A DNA stretch of 64,000 nt, taken from contig JAPFFF010000017.1 of the NCBI GenBank assembly GCA_039105265.1, positions 1,426,001-1,490,000 on the forward strand. Direction: 5' to 3'. Below, piece by piece: positions 11,403-22,940 of the stretch; within the stretch, counting starts at the first letter, position 1; every line of letters starts with the position of its first letter. This DNA comes from Tritrichomonas musculus (Eukaryota; Parabasalia; Tritrichomonadida; Tritrichomonadidae). Both the position numbers and the translations under genes were made by a program. Below the pieces are notes generated by a model. The model saw only the letters and a program-made list of their open reading frames with translations. It was not told the origin of the DNA and made no database searches.

Positions 11403-12065
11403 TTATGTTTTGCAGCATTTATTTTCGTCATCCGAATTTGATATTTTTACTCCTTTTTTGGATGGATCTTGTTTCTTCGAATTATTTTTTGAAAGAGAAG
11501 CATCTGATGAAATCGTTTGTTCAAGAATTGTCGAAATAAGAACTGTAAACGCTTCTTGTATATTTTCAGCAGATAAAGCTGACGTTTCCAAAAAAAGTAA
11601 ATTTTCACTTTGCGCTAAATTCCTAGATTCTTCGGTTGTAATTGATCTTAGATTGTCGAGATCACGCTTATTTCCGATTAGCATTATACAAACTTGGCGA
11701 TCGGCATTATCACGAATCTCCTTAAGCCATTTGCGGACTGAATTAAACGAAATACTGTTTGTGATATCATAAACAAGCATGGCCCCGCTTGCTCCTTTAT
11801 AATAAGCAGAAGTAACTGCACGATATCGCTCTTGTCCTGCAGTATCCCATATTTGTGCTTTAATAATTTTCCCATCGATTTGAACTGTTCTGGTTGCAAA
11901 TTCTACTCCTATTGTGGTTTTGGATTCTGGATTAAATTCATTTCGCACGAATTGCCCAAGAATATTAGTTTTTCCTACACCAGAATCACCAACAAGAATT
12001 ATCTTCAAAAGGTAGTCGGGTTCTGAAACCTCTGTTGGTAGAATGCCTGTTTTGAGTGATGGCAT
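11403..12065 (-). CDS. Rab11-type small GTPase
   Basis: 220 residues. All G-box motifs are present: P-loop GDSGVGKT (about residues 26-33), switch I with TIGVEFATR, switch [23 protein letters not shown] (G4) and ETSAL (G5). The C-terminus KCCKT gives a CCXX-type prenylation signal. The effector-region words ([43 protein letters not shown]) match the Rab11 subfamily best. Rab11 proteins act in recycling-endosome and exocytic traffic; this role is carried over from the family. Oddly, the start codon lies inside the end of the adjacent 8.1 kb transposon: the ATGCC comes from the terminal inverted repeat, and the same ATGCC occurs at the other tip. The gene's 5' leader and upstream region are therefore transposon sequence. 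Confidence 0.93.
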   Translation of the reverse strand: MPSLKTGILPTEVSEPDYLLKIILVGDSGVGKTNILGQFVRNEFNPESKTTIGVEFATRTVQIDGKIIKAQIWDTAGQERYRAVTSAYYKGASGAMLVYDITNSISFNSVRKWLKEIRDNADRQVCIMLIGNKRDLDNLRSITTEESRNLAQSENLLFLETSALSAENIQEAFTVLISTILEQTISSDASLSKNNSKKQDPSKKGVKISNSDDENKCCKT

Positions 12066-12388
12066 AGGAATCGGGGTCTATTAAAATCGGCACGAAATAT
12101 TTTACAACAAGAAACTTTTTGAAAGATCCGACCAGGTAAAAATTTTACCACTTTTTGAGAGAAAAAGTTCTATCGTTGAGATGAACTTTTTGAGAGATTG
12201 AAATAAAACGGTTATAAAGGTGAATTATCTATTATATGAAAAAAGGCGCCCTTTTGTTTTTAAATTGGTATCGCATCAGAGCAAATGTATTATTGATTGG
12301 TTCCGCTGCTGATTCCACCAGCAGATTGTTTGTGATCGACGCAAAATAAGGAACCATTTTTAATTATAAATTGCCAGATGCGATATTA

Positions 12389-15088
12389 AAATATCATTTA
12401 CACGTAAACAGCAAGAAGGTAACCTCAATAAGGAAACTCAAAGCACGAACTAATAACAGCACATTCCTCACTAAACGATCTCATAGTAATTGCTCAAAAT
12501 CTCTGATTTTACACAAATGTTGTAAATATCATTTACACGTAAACAGCAAGAAGGTAACCTCAATAAGAAAACTCAAAGCACGAACTAATAACAGCACATT
12601 CCTCACTAAACGATCTCATAGTAATTGCTCAAAATCTCTGATTTTACACAAATGTTGTAAATATCATTTACACGTAAACAGCAAGAAGGTAACCTCAATA
12701 AGGAAACTCAAAGCACGAACTAATAACAGCACATTCCTCACTAAACGATCTCATAGTAATTGCTCAAAATCTCTGATTTTACACAAATGTTGTAAATATC
12801 ATTTACACGTAAACAGCAAGAAGGTAACCTCAATAAGGAAACTCAAAGCACGAACTAATAACAACACATTCCTCACTAAACGATCTCACAGTAATTGCTC
12901 AAAATCTCTGATTTTACACAAATGTTGTAAATATCATTTACACGTAAACAGCAAGAAGGTAACCTCAATAAGGAAACTCAAAGCACGAACTAATAACAGC
13001 ACATTCCTCACTAAACGATCTCATAGTAATTGCTCAAAATCTCTGATTTTACACAAATGTTGTAAATATCATTTACACGTAAACAGCAAGAAGGTAACCT
13101 CAATAAGGAAACTCAAAGCACGAACTAATAACAACACATTCCTCACTAAACGATCTCACAGTAATTGCTCAAAATCTCTGATTTTACACAAATGTTGTAA
13201 ATATCATTTACACGTAAACAGCAAGAAGGTAACCTCAATAAGGAAACTCAAAGCACGAACTAATAACAACACATTCCTCACTAAACGATCTCATAGTAAT
13301 TGCTCAAAATCTCTGATTTTACACAAATGTTGTAAATATCATTTACACGTAAACAGCAAGAAGGTAACCTCAATAAGGAAACTCAAAGCACGAACTAATA
13401 ACAACACATTCCTCACTAAACGATCTCATAGTAATTGCTCAAAATCTCTGATTTTACACAAATGTTGTAAATATCATTTACACGTAAACAGCAAGAAGGT
13501 AACCTCAATAAGGAAACTCAAAGCACGAACTAATAACAGCACATTCCTCACTAAACGATCTCACAGTAATTGCTCAAAATCTCTGATTTTACACAAATGT
13601 TGTAAATATCATTTACACGTAAACAGCAAGAAGGTAACCTCAATAAGGAAACTCAAAGCACGAACTAATAACAGCACATTCCTCACTAAACGATCTCACA
13701 GTAATTGCTCAAAATCTCTGATTTTACACAAATGTTGTAAATATCATTTACACGTAAACAGCAAGAAGGTAACCTCAATAAGGAAACTCAAAGCACGAAC
13801 TAATAACAGCACATTCCTCACTAAACGATCTCACAGTAATTGCTCAAAATCTCTGATTTTACACAAATGTTGTAAATATCATTTACACGTAAACAGCAAG
13901 AAGGTAACCTCAATAAGGAAACTCAAAGCACGAACTAATAACAGCACATTCCTCACTAAACGATCTCATAGTAATTGCTCAAAATCTCTGATTTTACACA
14001 AATGTTGTAAATATCATTTACACGTAAACAGCAAGAAGGTAACCTCAATAAGGAAACTCAAAGCACGAACTAATAACAACACATTCCTCACTAAACGATC
14101 TCATAGTAATTGCTCAAAATCTCTGATTTTACACAAATGTTGTAAATATCATTTACACGTAAACAGCAAGAAGGTAACCTCAATAAGGAAACTCAAAGCA
14201 CGAACTAATAACAACACATTCCTCACTAAACGATCTCATAGTAATTGCTCAAAATCTCTGATTTTACACAAATGTTGTAAATATCATTTACACGTAAACA
14301 GCAAGAAGGTAACCTCAATAAGGAAACTCAAAGCACGAACTAATAACAACACATTCCTCACTAAACGATCTCATAGTAATTGCTCAAAATCTCTGATTTT
14401 ACACAAATGTTGTAAATATCATTTACACGTAAACAGCAAGAAGGTAACCTCAATAAGGAAACTCAAAGCACGAACTAATAACAACACATTCCTCACTAAA
14501 CGATCTCATAGTAATTGCTCAAAATCTCTGATTTTACACAAATGTTGTAAATATCATTTACACGTAAACAGCAAGAAGGTAACCTCAATAAGAAAACTCA
14601 AAGCACGAACTAATAACAGCACATTCCTCACTAAACGATCTCATAGTAATTGCTCAAAATCTCTGATTTTACACAAATGTTGTAAATATCATTTACACGT
14701 AAACAGCAAGAAGGTAACCTCAATAAGGAAACTCAAAGCACGAACTAATAACAGCACATTCCTCACTAAACGATCTCATAGTAATTGCTCAAAATCTCTG
14801 ATTTTACACAAATGTTGTAAATATCATTTACACGTAAACAGCAAGAAGGTAACCTCAATAAGGAAACTCAAAGCACGAACTAATAACAGCACATTCCTCA
14901 CTAAACGATCTCACAGTAATTGCTCAAAATCTCTGATTTTACACAAATGTTGTAAATATCATTTACACGTAAACAGCAAGAAGGTAACCTCAATAAGGAA
15001 ACTCAAAGCACGAACTAATAACAGCACATTCCTCACTAAACGATCTCATAGTAATTGCTCAAAATCTCTGATTTTACACAAATGTTGT
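12389..15088 (+). repeat. Left arm array: 20 tandem copies of a 135-bp unit
   Basis: The units are head to tail and nearly identical, and 135 bp is a multiple of three. Only three sites vary between the copies here, all transitions: AGC/AAC, CAT/CAC and AGG/AGA codons. The AGC/AAC order from the outer end is S S S N S N N N S S S S N N N N S S S S. One frame is open through all copies and would give a 45-residue unit with about 11 Lys/Arg, three Cys, four His and no acidic residue. That frame starts at TTG (12371) and has no in-frame ATG, so translation is doubtful. The array is an inverted counterpart of 17435-19864. Confidence 0.97.
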
Positions 15089-15259
15089 AAATATTTTTTT
15101 TTTCAATAATATTATTTAAATATTATTTTTAATAATTATATAGTTAACATTGTTCATATTTAATCATTTCTAAATACACTTTTACAAAAAAATTAATAAA
15201 CTATTTAAAAAGTTTCAATCAAAATTATCGTTTACTTTTCTTTTTTACAAACAATTATA

Positions 15260-17338
15260 ATGTTTGATCAAAATGGACAAATATCACTGCAATTAGGAAC
15301 AGCAACTAATGTATTATCTGAAAAAACATTTTCTCATCGCGATCATCCAATTTATTTGACAAATCCACCATATGATAATCGAAAACCTCTCATTGATAAT
15401 TTTAGTGTTCTTTATTTTTTGAGCACATTTAAAAATAATAAATATACGTTTTCACAAACACATAAGTTAAAAAACCCAAAAAGAATTGATAATCAAATAT
15501 TTACAAATTTTATGCTAATTTCAAGGCATCAAACCAATTTATTTAAAATATATTACCAAGTTAGTGGTAACTATTTTGCAATACAAATTATTAATATATT
15601 TAATACAATTAAATATAAAAAAATACATAATGTGAAATTCAAAAAGAACGAAAGAACAGTTTATGTTTATAGCAACATAATTATTAAAAATCCTAATCCG
15701 AATAGTCCTTTTCAGATAATAAAAAACAAAGGAATGCAAGAATTATCTGATTTTTACAATAATCAGTCTGTAGATAGATCTATTCAAAATCCGATTACTG
15801 CAACAATATTTTACACAATAGCTCCATTTAATTGCAAAACTATTAAAAGGCAAAAGCACAAGCAAATGAATCCAGATGATTCAATTGAAAGTATTCTGAA
15901 AAATTATGGAGGATTTCTTTTCAGATTTCATCCAACAGAAGAGATTGATTTAAACCAATATCAATTTGGCATTTTTTCTTGGTTTTCACCTTATTTTTTA
16001 GATATTGTAAAATCTCATCAATTTGAACAAGCAACCACAATTGAACTTGACGCCACTTTTCGAGCTCTGGCACCATATGCTATTTGTGTTCCTCATCTTA
16101 TTTTCCGAAATACTGGGATTCCACTAGCAATTTTAATTTCACCTTCTGAGAAAACGTCATTATATAGTATTTTTTTTGAATCTCTCAAAAAGTTAGATGA
16201 ATTTTATGAAAATTCTGAAGAAAATTCACTTTTTCTTAAATTCAAAAATAAAAAATATTTAAGTGATGAACATAAAGCATTTCAAAAATTAGCGAAAAAT
16301 TATGATTTAGATTTTTATTATTGTTTAGTTCATTTGATTCGGTCAATCGGTGCCAATTCATTACTCGGTCTTTTATTTTCAGATATATTATTCACTTTTT
16401 CAGGCTTTGAGTGGTCGAAACATTTTAATAGATATTACCAAACTTTTCAGTTATTATATAATTTACAAGAAAATAAAGATGATGCAAGATTTGAAAAAGT
16501 AAGCAAAGTCTTAGGTGTTGATGTGAACGGAAATTATGTCGAAGTAAAAAAAGAATATTCTCCATATTTCAAGCGAAGTGTCTATGGAATACCAACCACA
16601 ACAAATCACGTAGAATCGTTTCATAAACAATTAAACGGTATTTTTAAAGCAACTCGACTTTCTTTACCGCTACGACTTGCGTACATTATAAAATATATTA
16701 TGGATCGTACGTTAAGAACCAATTCTAGTGCACATTTGAATGTAAAAACTCACTTAAATAAGTTTAAAGATAAAGCATATAAAGAAATTTCAAAAAATCC
16801 TAATCTTAAATCAAATTATTCTCAAAAAGTTTGTTTATGCCGTCAATATTATTATTATTATTATTTATACTGTGTTAATATTCCATGCGTACATTGCATT
16901 TTAAATGATTATTGGAAAGATCAAAATTACATACATCAAATGGAAGAATTTGATATAAAGTTTGATTCTCATGATATAAAATATGACCAATTACTAGAAT
17001 TCGATATTAAAACTGAATTAACTTTTAGAAAAAGAAAAAAGTCAACTGAAGGAAATAATGATAATAATGACAATAACAATAACAATTTCCAAATTGGCAT
17101 TTGTTTGGATGGAAAAAATTATTCTGATAGTATGACAACTATAATTGATAATACAACATACCAACTTTCAGAAATTATTGCGAAAAATAATTTAAATATT
17201 ACAGTCATTGCATTAGCAGTACAGCGAGAATTAATGCCTGTAGAAGAGACATATAATATTGATGAATATTTGGCTTTGTTTCAGGTTAAATTGTGGACAA
17301 AGATAATATCAGATGGAAATAAGAAAGTAAACATATAA
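15260..17338 (+). CDS. MULE transposase with SWIM zinc finger
   Basis: 692 residues, one uninterrupted frame with an ATG at 15260. The MULE-type DDE core is visible. The first Asp is in ELDATFRA (D264), the second in SDEHKAF (D336). The family's C-x2-H motif follows (CLVH, C355/H358), and the catalytic Glu is in NHVESFHKQLN (E452). A SWIM-type zinc finger follows, C525-x-C527...C543-x-H545, as in plant and protist MULE transposases. The N-terminal 200 residues would hold the DNA-binding part, but no FAR1/WRKY-GCM1 cysteine pattern stands out. A Tyr run (about 532-537) and Asn-rich stretch (about 600-615) are lineage-typical low complexity. The gene sits between the inverted arms. With all catalytic residues present it may be active. 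Confidence 0.92.
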   Translation: MFDQNGQISLQLGTATNVLSEKTFSHRDHPIYLTNPPYDNRKPLIDNFSVLYFLSTFKNNKYTFSQTHKLKNPKRIDNQIFTNFMLISRHQTNLFKIYYQVSGNYFAIQIINIFNTIKYKKIHNVKFKKNERTVYVYSNIIIKNPNPNSPFQIIKNKGMQELSDFYNNQSVDRSIQNPITATIFYTIAPFNCKTIKRQKHKQMNPDDSIESILKNYGGFLFRFHPTEEIDLNQYQFGIFSWFSPYFLDIVKSHQFEQATTIELDATFRALAPYAICVPHLIFRNTGIPLAILISPSEKTSLYSIFFESLKKLDEFYENSEENSLFLKFKNKKYLSDEHKAFQKLAKNYDLDFYYCLVHLIRSIGANSLLGLLFSDILFTFSGFEWSKHFNRYYQTFQLLYNLQENKDDARFEKVSKVLGVDVNGNYVEVKKEYSPYFKRSVYGIPTTTNHVESFHKQLNGIFKATRLSLPLRLAYIIKYIMDRTLRTNSSAHLNVKTHLNKFKDKAYKEISKNPNLKSNYSQKVCLCRQYYYYYYLYCVNIPCVHCILNDYWKDQNYIHQMEEFDIKFDSHDIKYDQLLEFDIKTELTFRKRKKSTEGNNDNNDNNNNNFQIGICLDGKNYSDSMTTIIDNTTYQLSEIIAKNNLNITVIALAVQRELMPVEETYNIDEYLALFQVKLWTKIISDGNKKVNI

Positions 17339-17434
17339 TCATTAAAAGTTAAATTATTTTTAAAAAAAATAAAGATTAAAATAAAGAATTATTTGTCGTA
17401 TTTTATTATTGTTGTTTACGTGTAAATGATATTT

Positions 17435-19864
17435 ACAACATTTGTGTAAAGTCAGAGATTTTGAGCAATTACTATGAGATCGTTTAGTGAGGAATGTGTT
17501 GTTATTAGTTCGTGCTTTGAGTTTCCTTATTGAGGTTACCTTCTTGCTGTTTACGTGTAAATGATATTTACAACATTTGTGTAAAATCAGAGATTTTGAG
17601 CAATTACTATGAGATCGTTTAGTGAGGAATGTGTTGTTATTAGTTCGTGCTTTGAGTTTCCTTATTGAGGTTACCTTCTTGCTGTTTACGTGTAAATGAT
17701 ATTTACAACATTTGTGTAAAATCAGAGATTTTGAGCAATTACTGTGAGATCGTTTAGTGAGGAATGTGTTGTTATTAGTTCGTGCTTTGAGTTTCCTTAT
17801 TGAGGTTACCTTCTTGCTGTTTACGTGTAAATGATATTTACAACATTTGTGTAAAGTCAGAGATTTTGAGCAATTACTATGAGATCGTTTAGTGAGGAAT
17901 GTGTTGTTATTAGTTCGTGCTTTGAGTTTTCTTATTGAGGTTACCTTCTTGCTGTTTACGTGTAAATGATATTTACAACATTTGTGTAAAGTCAGAGATT
18001 TTGAGCAATTACTGTGAGATCGTTTAGTGAGGAATGTGCTGTTATTAGTTCGTGCTTTGAGTTTCCTTATTGAGGTTACCTTCTTGCTGTTTACGTGTAA
18101 ATGATATTTACAACATTTGTGTAAAATCAGAGATTTTGAGCAATTACTATGAGATCGTTTAGTGAGGAATGTGTTGTTATTAGTTCGTGCTTTGAGTTTC
18201 CTTATTGAGGTTACCTTCTTGCTGTTTACGTGTAAATGATATTTACAACATTTGTGTAAAATCAGAGATTTTGAGCAATTACTGTGAGATCGTTTAGTGA
18301 GGAATGTGCTGTTATTAGTTCGTGCTTTGAGTTTTCTTATTGAGGTTACCTTCTTGCTGTTTACGTGTAAATGATATTTACAACATTTGTGTAAAATCAG
18401 AGATTTTGAGCAATTACTGTGAGATCGTTTAGTGAGGAATGTGCTGTTATTAGTTCGTGCTTTGAGTTTCCTTATTGAGGTTACCTTCTTGCTGTTTACG
18501 TGTAAATGATATTTACAACATTTGTGTAAAATCAGAGATTTTGAGCAATTACTGTGAGATCGTTTAGTGAGGAATGTGCTGTTATTAGTTCGTGCTTTGA
18601 GTTTCCTTATTGAGGTTACCTTCTTGCTGTTTACGTGTAAATGATATTTACAACATTTGTGTAAAATCAGAGATTTTGAGCAATTACTATGAGATCGTTT
18701 AGTGAGGAATGTGTTGTTATTAGTTCGTGCTTTGAGTTTCCTTATTGAGGTTACCTTCTTGCTGTTTACGTGTAAATGATATTTACAACATTTGTGTAAA
18801 ATCAGAGATTTTGAGCAATTACTGTGAGATCGTTTAGTGAGGAATGTGCTGTTATTAGTTCGTGCTTTGAGTTTTCTTATTGAGGTTACCTTCTTGCTGT
18901 TTACGTGTAAATGATATTTACAACATTTGTGTAAAATCAGAGATTTTGAGCAATTACTGTGAGATCGTTTAGTGAGGAATGTGCTGTTATTAGTTCGTGC
19001 TTTGAGTTTCCTTATTGAGGTTACCTTCTTGCTGTTTACGTGTAAATGATATTTACAACATTTGTGTAAAATCAGAGATTTTGAGCAATTACTGTGAGAT
19101 CGTTTAGTGAGGAATGTGCTGTTATTAGTTCGTGCTTTGAGTTTCCTTATTGAGGTTACCTTCTTGCTGTTTACGTGTAAATGATATTTACAACATTTGT
19201 GTAAAATCAGAGATTTTGAGCAATTACTGTGAGATCGTTTAGTGAGGAATGTGTTGTTATTAGTTCGTGCTTTGAGTTTCCTTATTGAGGTTACCTTCTT
19301 GCTGTTTACGTGTAAATGATATTTACAACATTTGTGTAAAATCAGAGATTTTGAGCAATTACTATGAGATCGTTTAGTGAGGAATGTGCTGTTATTAGTT
19401 CGTGCTTTGAGTTTCCTTATTGAGGTTACCTTCTTGCTGTTTACGTGTAAATGATATTTACAACATTTGTGTAAAATCAGAGATTTTGAGCAATTACTGT
19501 GAGATCGTTTAGTGAGGAATGTGTTGTTATTAGTTCGTGCTTTGAGTTTCCTTATTGAGGTTACCTTCTTGCTGTTTACGTGTAAATGATATTTACAACA
19601 TTTGTGTAAAATCAGAGATTTTGAGCAATTACTATGAGATCGTTTAGTGAGGAATGTGCTGTTATTAGTTCGTGCTTTGAGTTTTCTTATTGAGGTTACC
19701 TTCTTGCTGTTTACGTGTAAATGATATTTACAACATTTGTGTAAAATCAGAGATTTTGAGCAATTACTATGAGATCGTTTAGTGAGGAATGTGTTGTTAT
19801 TAGTTCGTGCTTTGAGTTTCCTTATTGAGGTTACCTTCTTGCTGTTTACGTGTAAATGATATTT
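17435..19864 (-). repeat. Right arm array: 18 tandem copies of the 135-bp unit (inverted)
   Basis: This is the same unit as the left array but on the minus strand, with a partial 19th copy running to about 17414. The serine/asparagine codon order from the outer end is N S N S N S S S N S S S N S N N N N, so the array is not a simple mirror of the left one. A fourth variable site, ATT/ACT, appears in three copies of this arm only. The open minus frame (19882 to 17360) again starts at TTG and has no ATG. Confidence 0.97.
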
Positions 19865-20371
19865 TAATATCGCATCTGGCAATTTATAATTAAAAATGGT
19901 TCCTTATTTTGCGTCGATCACAAACAATCTGCTGGTGGAATCAGCAGCGGAACCAATCAATAATACATTTGCTCTGATGCGATACCAATTTAAAAACAAA
20001 AGGGCGCCTTTTTTCATATAATAGATAATTCACCTTTATAACCGTTTTATTTCAATCTCTCAAAAAGTTCATCTCAACGATAGAACTTTTTCTCTCAAAA
20101 AGTGGTAAAATTTTTACCTGGTCGGATCTTTCAAAAAGTTTCTTGTTGTAAAATATTTCGTGCCGATTTTAATAGACCCCGATTCCTATGCCTAAATATT
20201 TGAAAGTTTTATTTTTTTTTTAAAATTTTGAGATTTATATTGGAAGCCTCCAAATATTTAATAGTAGATAAACTAAATTTATGAATTATTTGTAATAACA
20301 ATATAAAGAACCAATAATATATTGGGAAAAAATATTATTTATTTAAAATTATTAAATTTTGCTTTACTTGG

Positions 20372-20440
20372 GTTAATTCTAACATACAATATCATGGTTA
20401 GGGCAGTATTGAAGCATGAAAGTGTATGCTAGAATTAACT
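20372..20440. repeat. Hairpin with about 25-bp arms
   Basis: The left arm, starting GTTAATTCTAACATACA, is matched by a right arm ending TGTATGCTAGAATTAAC, with a few mismatches and a loop of about 18 bases. A run of about 20 A follows at 20466. It could be a small foldback remnant or a transcribed hairpin. Confidence 0.6.
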
Positions 20441-20575
20441 TTTGAACAAGAAATCAAGAAGATTTAGAAAAAAAAAAAAAAAAAAAAGGAAATCGGATTT
20501 GCTCGTAATCGGATTTGCCCGCAGCAGTTATGGTCAATATTGGCCTTTTTTGTTCTTCAGAAAATAAAAGTTTGG

Positions 20576-20663
20576 AACTTTTTTCCTCTTTTGCAAAAAA
20601 TTCTAAACGAATTATTTTATTTTACGTATGGATGAAGCCGAATAGCAAAAGAGGAAAAAAGTT
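20576..20663. repeat. Perfect 19-bp inverted repeat with 50-bp spacer
   Basis: The arm AACTTTTTTCCTCTTTTGC (20576-20594) is exactly complementary to 20645-20663. No matching target duplication was found. It may be the stem of a transcript or the ends of a tiny foldback unit. Confidence 0.7.
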
Positions 20664-20737
20664 TATTTATATGAAATTTAATGCATTAAAATAATGCTTT
20701 TGAAATGCTAAAAAATTTTTTGAAAGATGATGCATTG

Positions 20738-21213
20738 AAACTTGTTATTCTCCGATTCTCGAGATCGATAATTGATTAACTTTTTGATATCGATACATAA
20801 ATATGCACAGATTCTCGAGATCAATTTCAGAGATCGAGAATTTTTTTCTCTGCTTTTGGTATCAGAATTTTCAATTAAACTTTTTGATAAAAATATGATT
20901 GTAATTGAATATCAAATATTTCATTTTAAAAATGTATTTTTTGGATTTTATTCTTTAAATAAACATCAATACATTCTATTATTTATTTTTAGATATTATA
21001 AAATCACAAATACCAATTATAAAAAAAGATAAATCTGTTTGAGATCTCGAGATCTCGGTAATCAATATCAAGTTTACAATTATTTTTATATCACATTTCA
21101 TATCTGATATTATGATAATCGATAATCTCGATATCAGATTTTTAAACTGATAATCGAGTATCAGATGAAAAAAAGTGACGATTTTGATATCGATTCTCAA
21201 AATAACAAGTCTA
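20738..21213. mobile_element. MITE of about 476 bp, Mutator-like, 9-bp target duplication
   Basis: The ends are inverted (ACTTGTTATTCTCCGATTCT on the left; the right end complements to ACTTGTTATTTTGAGAATCG). Both sides are flanked by GATGCATTG (20729-20737 and 21214-21222). The interior is full of GATATCGA and CTCGAGATC words. No gene is present. The 9-bp duplication suggests mobilisation by a Mutator-type transposase. The element is related in sequence to the one at 46264. Confidence 0.75.
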
Positions 21214-21222
21214 GATGCATTG

Positions 21223-21236
21223 TATTAGACTTTGTT

Positions 21237-21277
<41 letters not shown>

Positions 21278-22940
21278 CTAGGAAATAATGGAACATTTTC
21301 TTTAAGTATTTGATAGAATTGTACAATAAATTGTTTGTTAATTTTTTGATCTGGTATTTCCTTTTGTAAAAAATTGTTGAATTCTTCTGGATTAAGTGAA
21401 ATGGAAAAAGCAATTCTTTGCTTTATTGTTTTGGCCTGTTCGGTTCCAAGGGTTATTTGATTTAATGTCAGCGTCTTTGGCATTTTTATTTCACAAAAGT
21501 CTCTTATATAATCAATGAAAGAATACAAATTATTGAAATCATTTGAATTTTCTTCATGAAAAATTAATTCAATAAATTTCATTGCAATTTGATGTGGAGT
21601 AGAAGAAAAGAAGATTTCTTCTTCTTTTCGATTTTAAATTACTACTCCAAAATTTAAAGATCTTCCTTTGATTTGTTCCAGCTCATCTAAGCTTTTTTTG
21701 TAATCTTTTTGATTCATTCGTCCTATTACTTTTATGAATTTTTGAATAGTATAAATATCTTTGGCTTTTACTCTGGCTCTGCCAAAAGTATACTCTAAAG
21801 GCGTTGTTGAGTTTCTATCGGTATCCATGTTATCTATTTTCTCATTTAAATTGATATTCGAAAACAAATTGTTGGAAAACTCTACTAACAAATCATTTGA
21901 ATAACCAACAACATCTCTTTTATCTTTATACACCCTTTCTGGCAGAACATTTTCATTGGAATGTTGGATTAATTTTAATTTATAATAAGCCAAAAACAAA
22001 GAGATAAATCAAAAAGAAAGTGGCGTTTATGATATCCAAGATTATTCATATGATATGCCATAAAAGCAATCGTTACTTTTTCTTATCAAAAAGTAGCAAA
22101 AATTTATTAAGTGAGAACAGATTCATCGGTAATGGGTCGTGCATCTTTGTTATACTTATAACAAAACAATTTCAGGAACATGTGAAAGAATTTTACGGAT
22201 TTCAATTCTATCAATAAAAGAATTAATATCCAAAAAAATCATATGAATTCTATGTGTCAAAAACCTGTATCTAAATCTCTTCATTAAATGAAGAAAATCG
22301 GGTGAAATTCTAACGCAGATTATCCTTCCAGATGGTATTAAGTTATTTTTTAGCATTTTATAAATTTAGGTTTGATAATAAACATTATTCAAATTCTTAA
22401 ATGCGTTATCACCGTCAAAAGAAAAACTTAATACTTCAATCCTGTTATTGTGTAATATTCGCCTGATTTCTTATAATTTAATGATGATGCTTTGATTAGC
22501 TTTTCCATTGCTACTTGGAACAATATTTATAACAACAGATTTATAAGCAGGAGAAAAAGGATTAAGTTGAAACACGAAACCAGATTTAATAATTTTACTC
22601 CAATTATTTTTAATGAAGTCAATAAAAGAATTTAAATCTCTTGTAAATAAATTATTCGTTTTTTCATCAACATTACATGAAGAAAGCATTCCAGTTACAA
22701 CTCCATTATGATTTATTTTCACATCTGTTTTAAAGAAAAGAGCGTCAACAGCAAGTGAGGCATATACTTTTGTGTTGTTATTAATGTTAAACTGTTTCTT
22801 GAAATTTGAAATAATGATTGGCAATTTGTCAAGATTACATATTGACTCTGGAATTCTTTAGAATTTTGTTGAATATTATATTTATTATTTAGTATATAAT
22901 ATAAATATATATTAGTAACATAATTATTATTGGACATAAA
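21223..22940 (-). pseudogene. Degraded gene of a repeat-type protein family, broken in several places
   Basis: Several protein-like fragments lie on the minus strand in a consistent order. They include a piece with TKVYASLAVDALFF and GFVFQLNPFSPAYK, a piece with HLMKRFRYRFL, and a piece near the 3' end with PLEYTFGRARVKAKDIYTIQ. The fragments read like parts of one long protein of a kind that is multicopy in trichomonads, probably from a mobile element, but I cannot name the family. It carries several disruptions and looks inactive. A long A/T homopolymer (21240-21277) borders its 3' end. Confidence 0.5.

Larger units (their letters stand above)
12061..20192. mobile_element. Mutator-like element (foldback-type MULE), about 8.1 kb, with tandem-repeat arms
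   Basis: The two ends are inverted copies: the left end reads inward GGCATAGGAATCGGGGTCTA and the right end is its exact complement up to 20192. Each arm has about 325 bp of unique sequence (12061-12388; 19865-20192), then an array of 135-bp units. A 2.3 kb core between the arms holds one MULE transposase gene. The frame is uninterrupted and the unique parts of the arms look identical by eye, so the copy looks young and whole. I could not find the 9-11 bp target-site duplication usual for Mutator elements: outside GCC the flanks differ (TTGAGTGAT left, TAAATATTT right). Tandem-repeat arms are known from foldback elements and from FARE-type MULEs of plants. Confidence 0.9.

Noticed and set aside
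12061-12078. A target duplication for the MULE in the GGCATAGGAATC / GATTCCTATGCC flanks
   Set aside because: These are inverted, not direct, copies, so they belong to the terminal inverted repeat.
12371-15109. A 912-codon repeat protein gene in the left arm
   Set aside because: The frame begins at TTG with no in-frame ATG, and the same open frame exists in the inverted arm. I list it as a repeat and not as a gene.
12389-19864. CRISPR-like array
   Set aside because: The units are contiguous with no unique spacers, and the genome is eukaryotic.
17360-19882. An 840-codon repeat protein gene in the right arm
   Set aside because: Same reason as the left arm: TTG start only and no ATG in the array.
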